Positions 8,572 to 17,597 are shown, counted from the first letter of the stretch. The stretch is DNA of 64,000 bases from Paenibacillus sp. FSL H8-0332 (GCF_037963835.1 NZ_CP150145.1:868001-932000); one strand, 5' to 3'. A program made the numbers and translations. The notes: generated by a model not told the origin, from the sequence alone.

Positions 8572-10305
8572 ATGATAATTACCCTGAGAGCAAGGTTCAC
8601 TGCGGTGTTAAGCTTGGCGTTGGTTTTCTCTGGAATGGGTGCTTCGATTCCGGCTATGGCCGAGGAGGAGAGCAATCCGCCTTTTGAGACGGAAGTCATT
8701 GTACGAACCGTTAACCAGTTCAAAAATGTAGCGGATGTCGAGGACTTTATCGAGCTGTCCGAACAGCACGGAGTGGATGTCATCAGCTTGAACGTGAAGC
8801 AGGATGAAGATGATGAGGTCCCGTCCGGGCGGGTATTCTATCAGAGTGATATCGCTCCGATTGCCCAAGGCTACGAGAACTTCGATGCCCTTCAGGAGGT
8901 AATTACAGCCGCACACGCCGCAGGAATTAAGGTTCATGCGTGGATTCCGCAGTTCCATGACCAGGAGGCCTTCCTGGCGCACGATGAATGGCAGATGCAG
9001 TCGCTGGTAGGCGGGGTTCAGACTCCGTTCACTGGCGCGAACGGCAACGAATACTTCGTCAATCCGCTGCATCATGAAGTGCAGCAGTATGAGCGCTCCA
9101 TCATTCAGGAGGTCATTGAGAATTATGCGGTGGACGGTGTGGTGTTAGACTGGATTCGCTTCGATAATTACAACATGGATGTCAGCAATTATACGGTAGC
9201 CAAATATCAGGCAGCGTTCGGATATTCTCCGCTCACTATTAATTTCGATGTGGATTCTGCCCAGCGGCGGCAGTGGAATGAATGGAGAACCGAACAAATC
9301 GGCCAGTATGTTGGTGATATCCGTCAGGATATTATAGGGTCCTCGAATCCGGATGTGGAGCTTGGCGTGTATATTCTGCCGCCGGAGTTCACTGAGGTGG
9401 GACAGGATGTCGCCAAATTCAAGAATGATATCGACTTCGTTGCTCCTATGGCGTATTTTGATGACTGGGAATTCAACAGCGACTGGGTGTACAGCACTTC
9501 CTACGGTATCCTGAAGGATACGAGCGACCGGATCAGCGGCAGCCAGGTGGATATTGTGCCTACGCTGGATAATGACTGGACGAATGATCAATATCAGGAG
9601 ATTTACCAGGGAATCCGCCAGAATTATCCTGGCGTGAAGCGCCTGTCGTTCTTTGCCTATGGGGCCTGGCCTGAATCCGAGTTAATCAAAATCAATGAAC
9701 GTACAACCTGGCCGACCCCTGACTGGACGGCCCCGGGAGAACAGGACTATCCGGCTCAGCTGCCAGCAGGCTGGAAGGCCAGAAATATCGGCTCCAAGCC
9801 GGGGAACGCCACCTACAATACCTCCAAGAAGCAATTTACTCTCAGCAGCAGCACTACGGATATTTGGGGAAATGGAGACCAGCTGAATTATATCTACCAA
9901 TCCGTGAGCGGCAATGCGGAGATTATAGTTAAGGTGCAGTCCACTAGCGGGCTGGACGGCTGGTCCAAGGCCGGCGTTATGATTCGGGAGTCGCTGAGTT
10001 CGAATTCCAAGCACGCGGATATGATGCTTACCCCGGAGAATGGGGCAACCTTCCAGTACCGGACAGCGACTGCGGGCACTATGACCGATCAGAATGCGGC
10101 GGCTTCAGTTCCGAAGTGGCTAAAGCTGAAGAGAACCGGAAATACCTTCAAAGGCTCTATCTCATCCAACGGGAGCAGCTGGCAGACGGTCGGAACCGTG
10201 CAGATTCCAATGAACAGCCAGGTGTATATTGGAATAGCGCTCAGTAATCCGGGGGATACATCCGGGAATAAGGCCGTGTTCAGCAATGTGAAGATCACCC
10301 ATTAA
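8572..10305 (+). CDS. Secreted GHL10-like putative glycoside hydrolase with C-terminal beta-sandwich domain
   Basis: 577 residues. A signal peptide ends near AMAEEE. Residues 35-400 resemble the glycosyl-hydrolase-like GHL10/DUF187 TIM barrel: HAWIPQFHDQEAF, VDGVVLDWIRFDNYN (a likely catalytic acidic region) and VAPMAYFDDWEF. Residues 405-577 form a concanavalin-like module of the DUF1349 kind (WSKAGVMIRESL, KWLKLKRTGNTF), often a carbohydrate-binding appendage. ATG 8572 sits 7 bases after GGAGG; a GTG at 8566 is too close. As last gene of the operon it probably trims the polysaccharide whose products the ABC system imports. Confidence 0.78.
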   Translation: MIITLRARFTAVLSLALVFSGMGASIPAMAEEESNPPFETEVIVRTVNQFKNVADVEDFIELSEQHGVDVISLNVKQDEDDEVPSGRVFYQSDIAPIAQGYENFDALQEVITAAHAAGIKVHAWIPQFHDQEAFLAHDEWQMQSLVGGVQTPFTGANGNEYFVNPLHHEVQQYERSIIQEVIENYAVDGVVLDWIRFDNYNMDVSNYTVAKYQAAFGYSPLTINFDVDSAQRRQWNEWRTEQIGQYVGDIRQDIIGSSNPDVELGVYILPPEFTEVGQDVAKFKNDIDFVAPMAYFDDWEFNSDWVYSTSYGILKDTSDRISGSQVDIVPTLDNDWTNDQYQEIYQGIRQNYPGVKRLSFFAYGAWPESELIKINERTTWPTPDWTAPGEQDYPAQLPAGWKARNIGSKPGNATYNTSKKQFTLSSSTTDIWGNGDQLNYIYQSVSGNAEIIVKVQSTSGLDGWSKAGVMIRESLSSNSKHADMMLTPENGATFQYRTATAGTMTDQNAAASVPKWLKLKRTGNTFKGSISSNGSSWQTVGTVQIPMNSQVYIGIALSNPGDTSGNKAVFSNVKITH

Positions 10306-10321
10306 GTGTTACCATGTGTAG

Positions 10322-10362
10322 AAACCCTTGAGGGGCCTGTGTGTAGGCCTTTCAAGGGTTTT
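10322..10362 (+). terminator. Terminator of the sugar operon
   Basis: Stem AAACCCTTGA and TCAAGGGTTT with an inner GGCCT/AGGCC pair, then a run of five T. It ends the 1.7-10.3 kb operon. Confidence 0.9.
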
Positions 10363-10581
10363 TAAAATATGAATATGATTCGCATAACAACCGGAAAAAC
10401 TAAGCTTGTGCCCCGGATGTACGGAAAATATACTGCTCTACCCAATCCATATTGCTATTGCTAGAGTAGATTAACTTGAGGGAGATTCTGTTAGAGTGGC
10501 GGCAATGGACTGCGCCAAAAAAGTGGACAGGGGTAAAGGCGTGAATCCGTTCCGATTACATTAGGAAATGGGGGGATACAG

Positions 10582-10836
10582 ATGGATTTCAGTGCATTGA
10601 CTGGCCTTTTCGTGGATAACAATGGTTCGGTCGTGCTGAATGTTCTGTTATCTACTGCCTTGATCTGGAGTGTTAAGCAAATTGCGAATAAAGAGAAAGT
10701 CATACAGAATTATCAGAAACGCGATGAGGAGAATGAGAAGCAGCTTAGCGAATATAACCGTACGCTCGTGAAGCTGCTGATTGAGAGAGGAACCGCAGAG
10801 AGAAAACCTAATGATGAGGAGGTCGTCAACAAGTGA
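10582..10836 (+). CDS. Small protein: one membrane helix plus coiled coil (holin-like?)
   Basis: 84 residues, not recognised with certainty. Residues 12-35 (SVVLNVLLSTALIWSVKQIA) form one membrane helix; residues 36-70 are charged and heptad-like (KEKVIQNYQKRDEENEKQL). The arrangement of an N-terminal helix and a charged tail recalls BhlA/UviB holin-like peptides, but I see no diagnostic motif. A strong GGGGGA site precedes the ATG. Its stop overlaps the start of the next small frame (GTGA), so the two are probably co-translated. Confidence 0.6.
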   Translation: MDFSALTGLFVDNNGSVVLNVLLSTALIWSVKQIANKEKVIQNYQKRDEENEKQLSEYNRTLVKLLIERGTAERKPNDEEVVNK

Positions 10837-11009
10837 AGCTCCTCGATATCTTTCGCAAGCACGAGCTGAAGCCCAGCCGGGTCAAACAGGAAATTGAGAC
10901 CCTGGGCCAAATTCAGGAGGCGTATGAATCCAATGATCTTGAGAGGCTTATTGATCTGCACCGTACCGGCTTAGGCAGAAGAGGAGATGATCTGCATGGA
11001 CATTATTGA
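10833..11009 (+). CDS. Small helical protein, unknown
   Basis: 58 codons starting at GTG 10833, overlapping the previous stop by GTGA and running into the next gene. The product begins MKLLDIFRKHELKPSRVKQE and is charged, soluble and helical. Tight overlap on both sides and a ribosome-like GATGAGGAGG just upstream support translation; no homologue comes to mind. Confidence 0.5.
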   Translation: MKLLDIFRKHELKPSRVKQEIETLGQIQEAYESNDLERLIDLHRTGLGRRGDDLHGHY

Positions 11010-11358
11010 TTTGGTACTGATTACACTGGAAATGATAGCCTTGATCGCTTTTACCGCATATGTTATCCGTTACAGCAAATATTTCATCGGACGAGGGCCT
11101 ATGCGCACTTATAATTTGTACCTCCGCAGTGTGTGGGTAACTTATGGGGCAGTAGCGCTTCTGTGTCTCAATCTGCTGTGGGGAAGGCTAAACATTATTC
11201 TCGGGCTGAACCTGTCCGGTAGCTTATCCGATATCCTGCGGGAGTATGTGCTGGTGCTGACGCTTGTCATGCTTGTATTCGCAGGCTTGATGCACAAGGA
11301 GTTATGGGACAGCAACCATAGGCACAAGACCCGCCGTGAGCGCAAGAAACTGAAATAG
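10996..11358 (+). CDS. Small integral membrane protein, unknown
   Basis: 120 residues from ATG 10996, which lies 10 bases after GAGGAG; an in-frame ATG at 10987 directly abuts that site. Three membrane helices are visible (IDLVLITLEMIALIAFTAYV, WVTYGAVALLCLNLLW and YVLVLTLVMLVFAGLM), ending in a very basic tail (HRHKTRRERKKLK) that should be cytoplasmic. Third gene of a small cassette and convergent with the sensor kinase next door. Function unknown. Confidence 0.65.
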   Translation: MDIIDLVLITLEMIALIAFTAYVIRYSKYFIGRGPMRTYNLYLRSVWVTYGAVALLCLNLLWGRLNIILGLNLSGSLSDILREYVLVLTLVMLVFAGLMHKELWDSNHRHKTRRERKKLK

Positions 11359-11373
11359 TAGGCCCATTCCCCA

Positions 11374-12690
11374 TCATTCCCCCTCGGACACCCGTCCTCC
11401 GCTACGTTCATCTCTCTCAATATGAAAAAGCACCAGCTCCAGCTGAAACAGCTGGCCGCTGTAAGCAAGCTGAAACAGCCCGCCGGCCTGCTCCATCGTC
11501 TGGCGGATATTCCGCAGTCCGATCCCGTGGGAACGCTTATCGCTTTTGGTGGTTAGCAGCTCGCCGTTTGGTCCTTGGAGGACGGACCCGGAATAAGGAT
11601 TCAGAATCCGTATAAATAAGCTGTCATTCAGGTAATGCATATGTATGGCGATGTATCGTTCTGCTCCCTGCTCTTTGGGGATCAGGCTGGCTGCTTCCAG
11701 TGCATTATCAAAGGCATTGCCCAGAATAACGCTGATTAAAGCGGTATTCAGCATGAGCCGGGGCGGAAGGCTCAGCTCCAGGCGCAGATCAATCTCGGCT
11801 GCGGCGGCCTCCCGTTGTTTGTAGTCCAGAATGGAATCAATGACCGGGTTGCCGGTGTTGCAGTAAGCTTGGGCATGTCCGGTCCAGCCCAGCAGAGCAT
11901 CCAGCTCGGCTGTAGAGGCACCTTCTTCTCCGCTGAGGACTCTGGAACGCAGGCCTAGGAGAATATGGTTGAAATCATGGCGGAACCGGAGGGCTTCCTG
12001 CTGAAACTCCCGGTTCCGGTGATACTGGTTCACATAATAGCTGTTCTGCTGCTCCAGCAGCAGGCGTTGGCTGCGTTCAGACTGCGCGCTCAGCACGCGG
12101 TCTATCAGGAGGAAGATCAAGAGATTGATAGCGAGCAGCAAGGCGGGAACAACAGGGAATAACTGCGGATATAGCTGGAAGAAGGGACTGCCGGACAGCT
12201 GCAACAACACGGCAATGCTAAGACAAGGACAGAGAAAGGCAACAGATCCTAACCATCCGGTCAGCTGGCCCCGGCCCTCGCCTTTCACCAGCCTGCGCAG
12301 CAATAGAACGAGCAATAACATCAGCAGCTTCGAGCACAGCAGGCTGAGCCTGTAACCGAAATCTGTTCGTGGCAGTGGAACCGCCGCATCGCTGAGGATA
12401 ATCAGAGCCGAGATAAATACCACAGCATATAACCGCCATGCAGTGCTGCCCCGGTAAAGCAGGGACAGGCCCAGGATCAGTCCGATATTGCCTGCCATCA
12501 GCAGCAGGGCGGGCAGGGAGCTGTGATGGAGCAGAGCCTGAACACCTATGTACAGAATGTACAGCACAGTCAGCCGCAGCCGCGATTCTACACGGCAGGT
12601 GAAGAAGCGGCTGAAGAAGAGATGCAGTATGACTGCCAGAAGCGGAAGTACAGCGAGATAAATAATTTCATCGAGGAGTACAGAATTCAC
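11374..12690 (-). CDS. AgrC/LytS-like sensor histidine kinase
   Basis: 438 residues from a GTG that overlaps the regulator stop by GTGA. About six membrane helices occupy residues 1-205. A dimerisation region carries the phosphoacceptor RHDFNHILLGL near residue 240. A GHKL ATPase domain of the HATPase_c_5 kind follows, with the N-box LGNAFDNALEAA and G-box GIGLRNIRQTMEQAGG. Such kinases with many helices usually sense peptides or membrane-active antibiotics and signal to LytTR regulators, here encoded just upstream in the same operon. Confidence 0.9.
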   Translation of the reverse strand: MNSVLLDEIIYLAVLPLLAVILHLFFSRFFTCRVESRLRLTVLYILYIGVQALLHHSSLPALLLMAGNIGLILGLSLLYRGSTAWRLYAVVFISALIILSDAAVPLPRTDFGYRLSLLCSKLLMLLLVLLLRRLVKGEGRGQLTGWLGSVAFLCPCLSIAVLLQLSGSPFFQLYPQLFPVVPALLLAINLLIFLLIDRVLSAQSERSQRLLLEQQNSYYVNQYHRNREFQQEALRFRHDFNHILLGLRSRVLSGEEGASTAELDALLGWTGHAQAYCNTGNPVIDSILDYKQREAAAAEIDLRLELSLPPRLMLNTALISVILGNAFDNALEAASLIPKEQGAERYIAIHMHYLNDSLFIRILNPYSGSVLQGPNGELLTTKSDKRSHGIGLRNIRQTMEQAGGLFQLAYSGQLFQLELVLFHIERDERSGGRVSEGE

Positions 12691-13421
12691 ACCAGCTCCC
12701 CCCTGAAATGCAGATAAGCCCTACGCACACCGGGGCTGTATTTGCCGCTGACCGGCAGCTCGCAGCCGGTAGTGAGGATGATTTTTTTGGCGCTAATGGC
12801 CTGGATTGAATAGAAGTTTACGATATAGGACTGGTGAATCCGCACGAAATGGCTGGACGCCAGCTTCTGCTCCTCCTCTACCAGCTTCCCGTAATATTGC
12901 AGTTCCCTATCCTGAGTAACCAGTGTAATTCGTCTGATGCTACTCTCCAGATAGTGAATTTCGCGGTGAGGAATCCTTAGTTCCTGGTTCTTCAGCTGCA
13001 CTGGAAGGAAGCTGGTCCGGCCCTGCTGCCGGAGACGGAGGGTCTTATGTATGGCCTGGGCCAGCTTCTGCTTGAAGCTTTCCGGCGCAACAGGTTTCTT
13101 AATGAACCCTGACGGACGCAGGTCAAATAGCTGCATATGGTATTCTTCATGGCTGGAAATATAGATAAGCTGCACCGGGTCATTGCCGTCATCCTCCCTC
13201 AGGAGCTGCCCCGCTGCAATGCCGTCCAGACCGCCCAGCTCAATATCCATGAAGATAATATCGAACTGCCTGCCGTCCCGAAGGTCCCGGGCGAAGCTTT
13301 CTCCCGAATAATATATGGAAATCTCAATGTGCTCGTTCAGGCTTTCCCCGGTTTCCAGAATCAGGCGCTCGGCCTCTCCGGCAACGCGGGGCTCATCGTC
13401 ACACACAGCAATATGAATCAT
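12687..13421 (-). CDS. LytTR-family response regulator (AgrA/LytR type)
   Basis: 244 residues starting MIHIAVCDDEP, preceded by GGTGGAGGAG; the frame extends 34 codons further upstream but without a ribosome site. Residues 1-120 are a receiver domain with acidic pocket DDE and phosphoacceptor Asp in FMDIELGGLDG. Residues 140-240 are a LytTR DNA-binding domain (IHYLESSIRRITL, FVRIHQSYIVNF). It is co-transcribed with the kinase and divergent from the ABC exporter, 156 bases away, which is the likely target. Confidence 0.92.
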   Translation of the reverse strand: MIHIAVCDDEPRVAGEAERLILETGESLNEHIEISIYYSGESFARDLRDGRQFDIIFMDIELGGLDGIAAGQLLREDDGNDPVQLIYISSHEEYHMQLFDLRPSGFIKKPVAPESFKQKLAQAIHKTLRLRQQGRTSFLPVQLKNQELRIPHREIHYLESSIRRITLVTQDRELQYYGKLVEEEQKLASSHFVRIHQSYIVNFYSIQAISAKKIILTTGCELPVSGKYSPGVRRAYLHFRGELV

Positions 13422-13577
13422 CGGCTCCTCCACCTTTGCATTTATCCCTACATTATACATTTTCATCCTCAAAAACGACATGATCTCGCATGAATATGAC
13501 ACCTGCGTTAGCGAAGGGGACACCGGATGGTATCGTTAAGCCGTCAACAGATTTGAATGGAAGAAGGAGTGTTTGCT

Positions 13578-14501
13578 TTGACGGCAGCGGTATTTGAGGC
13601 TCAGGGCTTATCCAAGGAGTACCCTTCAGGGGTAGCGCTGGATCAGCTCTGCATGAGAATTGAGGCGGGAGATGTGTACGGCTTCGTGGGGGAGAACGGG
13701 GCGGGCAAAACAACTCTGATGAGAATCATCGGCGGTCTGGTGCATCCGACAGCCGGAAGGATGGCCTTGTTCGGAGAACAGAGCAAGGAGAGGCTGATTG
13801 CGGCCAGACGCCGTATCGGCTTCCTGATCGAACGGCCTTCACTCTACCCGCATATGAATGCGATGGAGAATCTGGGCTTTTACTGCCGTATCTTCGGAAT
13901 CAGGGATAAGGGCAGGAGCGCGGAAGTGCTGAAGATTGTAGGTCTGGATGAGGCGGGACCGAAGAAGACGGGCGAATATTCGCTTGGTATGCGCCAGCGG
14001 CTGGGAATTGCCGTGGCCTTGCTGAACCGGCCGAAGTTCCTGGTGCTGGATGAGCCGGTGAATGGACTGGACCCTGCGGGAATTGTGGAGGTCAGGCATA
14101 TTCTGGAGCAACTGTCCCGGGAACAAGGCGTGACTCTGCTGATCTCCAGCCATATTCTGAGCGAGCTGCAGCTGCTGGCCGGTAAATACGGCTTCATTCA
14201 TCAAGGCCGGCTGATTCAAGAGATTTCGGCTGCTGAACTGCAGCAGTCTGCGCAGGTGATGATCTGTATTACCACATCTTCTCCGGCAGCAACCGTAGCT
14301 GAGATGCTGAGGCAGGAGCTTAGGCAAGGGGATATCCGGGTCAAGCAGACCGGAGAGATCGAGCTTCCCCGCAGCGGGGTGGATCTGGAGCGCCTGATGT
14401 CTCTGCTCGTGCAGCGGGAGATCCCGGTTGACGGCTTCCAGCTGACGGCGCCCAATCTGGAGCAGTATTATATGGATTTGATCGGGGGCGGCGGAAGATG
14501 A
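13578..14501 (+). CDS. ABC transporter ATP-binding protein (BcrA/lantibiotic-immunity type)
   Basis: 307 residues from TTG 13578, which lies 8 bases after AAGGAG; an upstream ATG at 13557 precedes the ribosome site. Walker A is GENGAGKTT, the signature motif YSLGMRQRLGIA and Walker B FLVLDEPVNGLDPAG, followed by the switch histidine in LLISSHILSEL. The LGMRQRLGIA form and the C-terminal 90-residue tail are typical of exporters conferring bacitracin or lantibiotic resistance. It overlaps the permease by ATGA. Confidence 0.9.
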   Translation: MTAAVFEAQGLSKEYPSGVALDQLCMRIEAGDVYGFVGENGAGKTTLMRIIGGLVHPTAGRMALFGEQSKERLIAARRRIGFLIERPSLYPHMNAMENLGFYCRIFGIRDKGRSAEVLKIVGLDEAGPKKTGEYSLGMRQRLGIAVALLNRPKFLVLDEPVNGLDPAGIVEVRHILEQLSREQGVTLLISSHILSELQLLAGKYGFIHQGRLIQEISAAELQQSAQVMICITTSSPAATVAEMLRQELRQGDIRVKQTGEIELPRSGVDLERLMSLLVQREIPVDGFQLTAPNLEQYYMDLIGGGGR

Positions 14502-15295
14502 GGAACCTCTGGCAAGCTGAAATCTATTATTTGCGTAAGGATCTGGCCTTTAAAAGCGTTACCGCAGTCTTCGGCTTAGCCAGCCTCGCACTAGTTCTAA
14601 TTCTGGGCAGCAAAGGTAGTTATGACCTGGGTAGTTATGCAGAGCCGCTCAAGACGGCTGCTTCATTCTCTATCCTGTTCTATCTGGTTATTCCGCTGCA
14701 TGCCTGCTTTTTTGCAACCGAAGGCTTCGAGTATGGCTCGGTGCAGAATATTATTGCAGCCGGGCATAGTAAGGCGAAATATTTCACCGGTAAATATGTG
14801 CTGGAGCTGCTTGCCGTTCTGGGCTGGCTGCTGGAGTTCTACGGTTTATATTATCTCTTCTCTCTGGCGGCAGCGCTAATCACAGGAGCTTCGGTAGGAC
14901 ATGCCGGACATACAGAGGATCTGGCGGCTGGTCTAACAGCCTTGGGACTGAATCTGCTCTATCTGGGCGCTTATTGTGCTGTAGTCATGATGCTGGGGAT
15001 GCTGATCCGTAAACCGGCTTCGGCGGTGGTGGCCGCTTTCTTCTTCATCTTCGGCAACCTGCTGCTCAGCGGGTATCTCAAGGACGCCTCCTCTGCGATT
15101 CTTCGCGCGGTTTCTGAGCATTCTCTAATGACGCAGATTCTCAAATTCTCGGGGATGTATGTGGAGAATTCACAGCTGATCCTGCTCTCGGGGACGGGGG
15201 ATTATATGCGCGCGTTGTGGATTCCAGCAGTTTGGATCTTGTTGTCTCTAACTATCGCCCTGACCGTTTTGGAGAAACGGGATATTCAGATATAA
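14498..15295 (+). CDS. ABC-2 type permease, partner of preceding ATPase
   Basis: 265 residues with six hydrophobic segments (for example [17 protein letters not shown] near 20 and [19 protein letters not shown] near 65). [20 protein letters not shown] after the second helix matches ABC-2 permeases of the BcrB/SpaE/YhcI kind. It overlaps the ATPase start-to-stop and forms a two-gene exporter. Known relatives export bacitracin, lantibiotics or other peptides; the substrate here is unknown. Confidence 0.82.
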   Translation: MRNLWQAEIYYLRKDLAFKSVTAVFGLASLALVLILGSKGSYDLGSYAEPLKTAASFSILFYLVIPLHACFFATEGFEYGSVQNIIAAGHSKAKYFTGKYVLELLAVLGWLLEFYGLYYLFSLAAALITGASVGHAGHTEDLAAGLTALGLNLLYLGAYCAVVMMLGMLIRKPASAVVAAFFFIFGNLLLSGYLKDASSAILRAVSEHSLMTQILKFSGMYVENSQLILLSGTGDYMRALWIPAVWILLSLTIALTVLEKRDIQI

Positions 15296-15326
15296 TAGGG
15301 GAAAAGCTTGCAGGGAGGCGGTCTGT

Positions 15327-16295
15327 TTGACTTCGAATGATACGCTGCAGCTGGCGACCTTCGCCGGCGGCTGCTTCTGGTGTATGGTCAAGCCGTTCGA
15401 TGAGCTGCCGGGCATCGTCTCGGTGGTGTCAGGTTATACGGGCGGGCATACGGAGAATCCAACCTATGAAGAGGTAGGGTCGGAAGCTACCGGGCACCGG
15501 GAGGCGGTGCAGATTGTCTATGATCCGAAGCTATTTCCGTATGAACGGCTGCTGGACATCTATTGGCAGCTGATCGATCCGACAGATGACGGCGGGCAGT
15601 TCATGGACCGGGGGCATTCTTACGCTCCGGCGGTCTTTGTGCAGAATGAAGAGCAGCGGAAGCAAGCGGAGCTGTCGAAGGAGAGGCTGAAGGCCAGCAA
15701 GCGCTTCAAGGCACCGATTGTGACGCCCATCCTGCCGGCTGAGCCGTTCTATCCGGCGGAAGCAGAGCATCAGCAGTATTACCGGACCCATCCGCTGGAT
15801 TATAAGCTATATCAGAAGGGCTCGGGCCGTGACGACTTCACAGCGCTGCACTGGAACAGCCGTGAGGACAAGAAGCGGCTGCGGGGCCGGCTTACAGAGC
15901 TGCAATATGAGGTCACCCAGAACAAAGGCGATGAGCCTGCCTACCAGAATGCGTATTGGGACCACTTCGAGGAGGGCCTCTACACGGATGTGATCAGCGG
16001 TGATCCGCTATTCAGCTCAGCAGACAAATTCGATTCCGGCACAGGCTGGCCCAGCTTCACAGGTCCGGTTGAAGAGGGGATGATCCGGCGGGAAGCCGAT
16101 TATAGCGGCGGGCAGGTGCGGACCGTGCTGCGCAGCAGGTTGAGCGGAGCATATCTGGGGTATCTAACCTTTGACGGGCCGGAGCCGGCGAAGCAGCATT
16201 ATCATATCTATTCTGCCGCCCTTCAGTTCGTCCCGAAGGCAGAGCTTGAAGACAGAGGGCTGGGGCGTTATTTGGGACTATTTTCCACAAGCTGA
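15327..16295 (+). CDS. msrA: MsrA fused to a degenerate MsrB domain
   Basis: 322 residues, TTG start with AGGGAGG 8 bases upstream. Residues 1-175 are peptide methionine-S-sulfoxide reductase with the catalytic FAGGCFWC (Cys16) and the TGH and YSAP-like HSYAPAVFV segments. Residues 188-320 align over their whole length with MsrB ([37 protein letters not shown]), but key residues are gone: the usual CGWPSF is TGWPSF, the HLGH histidines are YLGY, and the catalytic Cys of YCIN is His293 in YHIY. The MsrA half should work; the MsrB half cannot by the known mechanism. Confidence 0.9.
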   Translation: MTSNDTLQLATFAGGCFWCMVKPFDELPGIVSVVSGYTGGHTENPTYEEVGSEATGHREAVQIVYDPKLFPYERLLDIYWQLIDPTDDGGQFMDRGHSYAPAVFVQNEEQRKQAELSKERLKASKRFKAPIVTPILPAEPFYPAEAEHQQYYRTHPLDYKLYQKGSGRDDFTALHWNSREDKKRLRGRLTELQYEVTQNKGDEPAYQNAYWDHFEEGLYTDVISGDPLFSSADKFDSGTGWPSFTGPVEEGMIRREADYSGGQVRTVLRSRLSGAYLGYLTFDGPEPAKQHYHIYSAALQFVPKAELEDRGLGRYLGLFSTS

Positions 16296-16369
16296 AAGCT
16301 TGGTCATATTTATAGCTGCCGGGAGCATATGCTTGATCTATAGTCCTGTCCACAAAAGGGGTTGAAGAT

Positions 16370-17101
16370 TTGGCGGGTGCACTTTTAGGCAGCTTTTTGT
16401 CTGCAATGGCAACAGTGCTGGGCGTTATTCCTATTCTGTTCGTAAGGCGGCTGTCCGAGCTGTGGAAGGATGTGCTGGTGGCCTTCACTGCCGGGATCAT
16501 GGTCTCTGCAAGCACCTTCGGGCTGATGCAGCAGGCGATCAAGGAATCGGGCATTACTGCGCTGACTCTGGGGCTGATTACCGGCGTATTGCTGCTCGAT
16601 CTGATCGAGAGCCATATTCCGCATATCGATGTGGAGAATAAGCCCGGCCTCAGCAATCTGGATTCCAAAGCGCTGCTCGTCATGATTGCGCTATTCATTC
16701 ATAACATCCCCGAAGGGCTCAGCACAGGCTTCAGCTATGCCAGCGAGCAGACAAGCCTTGGCCCGATGGTGGCGATTGCGATTGGCGCGCAGAATATGCC
16801 GGAAGGGCTGATTCTGGCAATCTTCCTCATGAATGCCCGCGCCACCCGGCGCAAGGCCCTGACCATAGCCGCCCTGACCGGTCTCATGGAGATGGTATCG
16901 GCCGTGATCGGATATTTCACAGCCAGCTATGTACAGAATGTGGTTGGATACGGATTGGCGTTCGCTGCCGGAGCGATGCTGTTCATCGTGTATAAGGAGC
17001 TGATCCCGGAGAGTCACGGCCACGGCTTTGAGCGGCCCTCGACGTATTCGTTTATATTTGGGCTGCTGGCGATGGTCTATATTACGCAGTTTTTTGGCTA
17101 G
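16370..17101 (+). CDS. ZIP-family divalent metal transporter (ZupT/GufA-like)
   Basis: 243 residues from TTG 16370, with AAAGGGG 8 bases before. Eight hydrophobic segments. The metal-binding helices carry the paired signatures HNIPEGLSTG near residue 110 and QNMPEGLILA near 142, and AFTAGIMVSASTFGLM near 40. These are hallmarks of ZIP importers of the GufA branch (Zn, Fe, Mn). It stands alone after msrA. Confidence 0.9.
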   Translation: MAGALLGSFLSAMATVLGVIPILFVRRLSELWKDVLVAFTAGIMVSASTFGLMQQAIKESGITALTLGLITGVLLLDLIESHIPHIDVENKPGLSNLDSKALLVMIALFIHNIPEGLSTGFSYASEQTSLGPMVAIAIGAQNMPEGLILAIFLMNARATRRKALTIAALTGLMEMVSAVIGYFTASYVQNVVGYGLAFAAGAMLFIVYKELIPESHGHGFERPSTYSFIFGLLAMVYITQFFG

Positions 17102-17108
17102 ACTGTTT

Positions 17109-17148
17109 TAGCGGCAGTGTCATTTGCATCTGGCTGCTGCAGCCGCTA
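17109..17148 (+). terminator. Hairpin after the ZIP gene
   Basis: Arms TAGCGGC and GCCGCTA, 8 bases after the stop codon, without a T run, so weak as an intrinsic terminator. The right arm overlaps the next promoter's -10 element. Confidence 0.35.
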
Positions 17149-17152
17149 TACT
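17124..17152 (+). promoter_or_regulatory. Candidate sigma-A promoter for the 17.2 kb gene
   Basis: TTGCAT at 17124-17129 and TATACT at 17147-17152, separated by 17 bases, 44 bases before the start codon. Confidence 0.5.
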
Positions 17153-17195
17153 ATAACGCAATCCCCGGTTCCTATGGAGAAGGAGTGATGACACG

Positions 17196-17495
17196 ATGGT
17201 TAGACTGGAATGGGAAGCTGTATTATCCTTCGTATTATTGATTGCTTCATACTTGTGCTTATACGCAGCTATTCAGAAGCGGACGAATTTCGCCCGCTAC
17301 AGCATGACCGTTCTCCTGATAGCCAGTGGAGCGCCGCTTGCCGTGATGCTGATTCTGGAGAGCAGAAGGGAAGCGCTGGATGCCAATATCGGGCTGGGCA
17401 TGGCGTTCCTGCTGACCTGGCTCATTACCGCAGTTGTATTTGTAGCTGCATTGATTACGTGGATAGTTAAGGCAAGGAAACGCGCTCATAGGTAG
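17196..17495 (+). CDS. Small three-helix membrane protein, unknown
   Basis: 99 residues. Three hydrophobic segments (AVLSFVLLIASYLCLYAAI, MTVLLIASGAPLAVMLIL and MAFLLTWLITAVVFVAALIT) and a basic C-terminal tail KARKRAHR. GGAGAAGGAG precedes the ATG and a sigma-A-like promoter lies upstream. No family recognised. Confidence 0.65.
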   Translation: MVRLEWEAVLSFVLLIASYLCLYAAIQKRTNFARYSMTVLLIASGAPLAVMLILESRREALDANIGLGMAFLLTWLITAVVFVAALITWIVKARKRAHR

Positions 17496-17521
17496 AAAAT
17501 AAGAAGATAAGCAAAAAATAA

Positions 17522-17570
17522 AAAGCTGTACAGAGACTGTAATGCCTACAGTTTCCGGACAGCTTCTTTT
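17522..17570. terminator. Bidirectional terminator between convergent genes
   Basis: Outer arms AAAGCTGT and ACAGCTTC with an inner CTGTA/TACAG pair; a T-rich side follows on the plus strand (TTCTTTTG) and an A run precedes it (AAAAATAAAAAG), so it can serve the small membrane gene and the minus-strand reductase. Confidence 0.7.
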
Positions 17571-17597
17571 GTGTGTTCCTCTTTACCGATCGGCGCT

